Source: Atriophallophorus winterbourni (taxonomy: Eukaryota > Platyhelminthes > Trematoda > Plagiorchiida > Microphallidae). From it: a stretch of 64,000 bases of DNA. The stretch covers positions 53,580-117,579 of the forward strand of contig JACCGJ010009915.1 of assembly GCA_013407085.1 (NCBI GenBank), read 5' to 3'. Positions within the stretch are counted from its first letter, which is position 1, and the number at the start of each line of letters is the position of its first letter. Position numbers and translations under genes: made by a program. Positions 62,304-64,000 of this stretch are shown here, one piece after another. Under the pieces are notes generated by a model that was given only the letters and a program-made list of their open reading frames with translations, did not search any database and was not told the origin of the DNA.

Positions 62304-63781
62304 CTGTTTGTGATTTTTCTAAATGAGAAATGTTAGATTAAGTCAAAGTCCTCTTGAGGTTTATCTTATTACCGGTGAAATACAAATTTTGAAGGTAATT
62401 AATTATAAATGCTTCTAAAAATAATACTTGATATTTAGCGTTTTTTCGCAAATGTCAATTGCGTAATGATCCTTGAATGTTTTGACATATTTTATGATTG
62501 CATTTCAAATATAACTTCGAAAATGCTTTTATTTCCAACATAAAGTTGAATAAAAAAGGTGCACATTTTTTAGCACCGAATAATCCATGTATGTAATTGC
62601 AGCAGTAATCTTGTTCAGCTGTCTCCACCTGTGACGGCAAACAGCCAGAAACCGGTAGTGGTGTGAAAGGGATGGGGATGTGAGCAACACATTAATTTGA
62701 CATTATATTTACTACAAATGTTTCATAAAACGTTTCACGAAAATTTCGGCGCAGGAAAATTAATCGTTTGCGATTTGTGCAGGCATGCTTAAATGTTGTT
62801 ATATTGCAATCGCGGCAAAAGAAAATTCTAAGTATTCAATTTTGATAGGTATAAACAGCTCAATTTCTGTCGAAGTTATGCTTCTGTAAAATTGGTAAAA
62901 TTAATGTTGCTTTTATTGCCTTAAATCTGAAAAGACATTACGACCAAAATATTCCATTCAACTTAAAATCATCATATTTTATATTTCCAGAATATATTTC
63001 TAATTTACAAGATAGTAACTAATTTATAAAATGCAAATCAGGAGATGCGTAAACGAAATCATTTTCAATCAGGGAGTCAAATGTTTTTAGTATCATAAAA
63101 ATGGACTTTTTATTGCACTTTATTTGAAGAGATCAACATTTTGGAATATAACAGATGCTAGTCTGCTACGGGTAAATTGTATGATTCTGAATAAACATGA
63201 CAGTTTTTATCAGCGCGAGATTTGGCAGAAACTATGCAGTCTTCTCATACATAAATTATTACCGTATTAGAATTTCGAATCTGATCAATTCTTCATTTTT
63301 GCATATATACATATATGTTTATATATTTGCAATTGACACTATCTCAAAATGTGAATTTCAATTATACTGTGTGCGCGTTGTGTGTTTGACGAAACAAAAT
63401 GCACAACTATATTAGGGAATTTGGTCCGGTGGTTTTAACGAGTCCACTAGTTTATGAATAAATGGGTTGAACAGGTTCGTAGTAACAAAAGTATCCGAAA
63501 CTGGAGTTTATTCTCAAACATTGTTTAATAATTTTAATAGTAATGCCAACGCCAGTTGATTGTGCACAGCACAGATCCAGCTGTGCAGTTTAGTTGTTGA
63601 CCTTCTTCTTCGGTCGAACTGGACCGCTTCGACTTTCAAAACTCTTATTAAATTGTTTTTTCTTGTAATTGATTAACATTGCTGCATCATTGTAGTATAA
63701 TATTTGAATATTCTAAATATTTTTTGAAAGTCTAGAATAATTAATAATATTACGTTAGTATAAACCTTATCGATAACGCAC

Positions 63782-63799
63782 CTCTAGGTCTTGGTGGAG
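63782..63799 (-). CDS. 18-nt micro-exon, APPRPR
   Basis: Acceptor aaccactacag, donor GTGCGTTATCG; reads (A)PPRPR. Last supported exon before the window end. Confidence 0.57.
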
Positions 63800-64000
63800 C
63801 TGTAGTGGTTTGTCAAAGAAAATCACCGTTGAAATAAGGTGGGTTTGCACAATTGTGTTTCTATTTTTTGAAACATTTCTGCGTCTATGCTTAACGCAAA
63901 TGCTTGTGAAAGTCACGTTTTGCTGATAAACGATTTTCTGATTCAAATTGTGTTACTAATGTAGTAAGAACTTTGTAATCATTATATACACCGATATAAA

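Larger units (their letters stand above)
58790..64000. repeat. Segmental duplication S, copy 4 (cut by window end)
   Basis: Matches 32,530-37,730; continues to the last base of the window. Confidence 0.8.

Noticed and set aside
1..64000. CRISPR arrays, operons, ribosome binding sites, tRNA or rRNA genes
   Set aside because: The repeats are kilobase-scale duplications or microsatellites, introns and LINEs mark this as eukaryotic, and no complete tRNA cloverleaf or rRNA was recognised.

Overview
The window is AT-rich eukaryotic DNA with no conventional long gene. It holds degraded non-LTR retrotransposons, TA microsatellites, a tandem/dispersed ~240-bp SINE-like repeat, and several generations of segmental duplication. 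On the minus strand it carries a large set of very short exons with good splice sites (6, 12, 18, 21, 24, 27 or 30 nt). All are multiples of three and all are read in phase 1, so most junctions make a G|NN codon, usually Ala, Gly or Asp. A repeated 85-nt exon encodes a signal peptide, and a repeated terminal exon carries stop codons. This is the architecture of the micro-exon genes (MEGs) of schistosomes, which are secreted proteins of the parasite's gland and intramammalian stages. With trematode-like LINE reverse transcriptases and a ribozyme-like SINE, it suggests a Schistosoma-like flatworm. The species assignment is inference; no search was possible.

Layout, low to high coordinates. 1-262 is the 3' end of LINE-A. 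1420-1615 is an RTE-like LINE remnant. 2206-5876 holds a terminal exon and three proline-rich micro-exons. 6461-7060 is the 240-bp tandem repeat. 7659-13656 is the most complete gene model: signal-peptide exon at 13572-13656, micro-exons, terminal exon at 7659-7711. 13970-14875 holds further micro-exons. 15850-17535 is LINE-A with reverse transcriptase. 18665-19545 is an internally deleted RTE-like LINE. 20117-23071 and 32196-35103 are second and third gene copies, each followed upstream (higher coordinates) by more micro-exons. 26945-28137 is LINE-B. 28140-29700 duplicates 31434-33000. 36400-42400 holds micro-exon and intron duplicates. 44100-48100 and 54770-59116 are further copies, joined by an 11,006-bp offset duplication. 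49402-50780 is another LINE-A, and 50776-53730 duplicates 263-3230. 58384-61373 is the fourth gene copy, and its upstream exons run to the window end.

The gene copies appear to be paralogues that grew by duplicating one intron-exon-intron module many times and then by duplicating whole genes. Flanking intron sequence is nearly identical between copies, while at least one micro-exon family differs mainly by amino-acid-changing substitutions. That pattern is expected for a diversifying secreted protein. Several exon copies have lost a splice site or gained a stop and are annotated as decayed. Long stretches between listed features are introns or intergenic repeat DNA in which I see no other gene.
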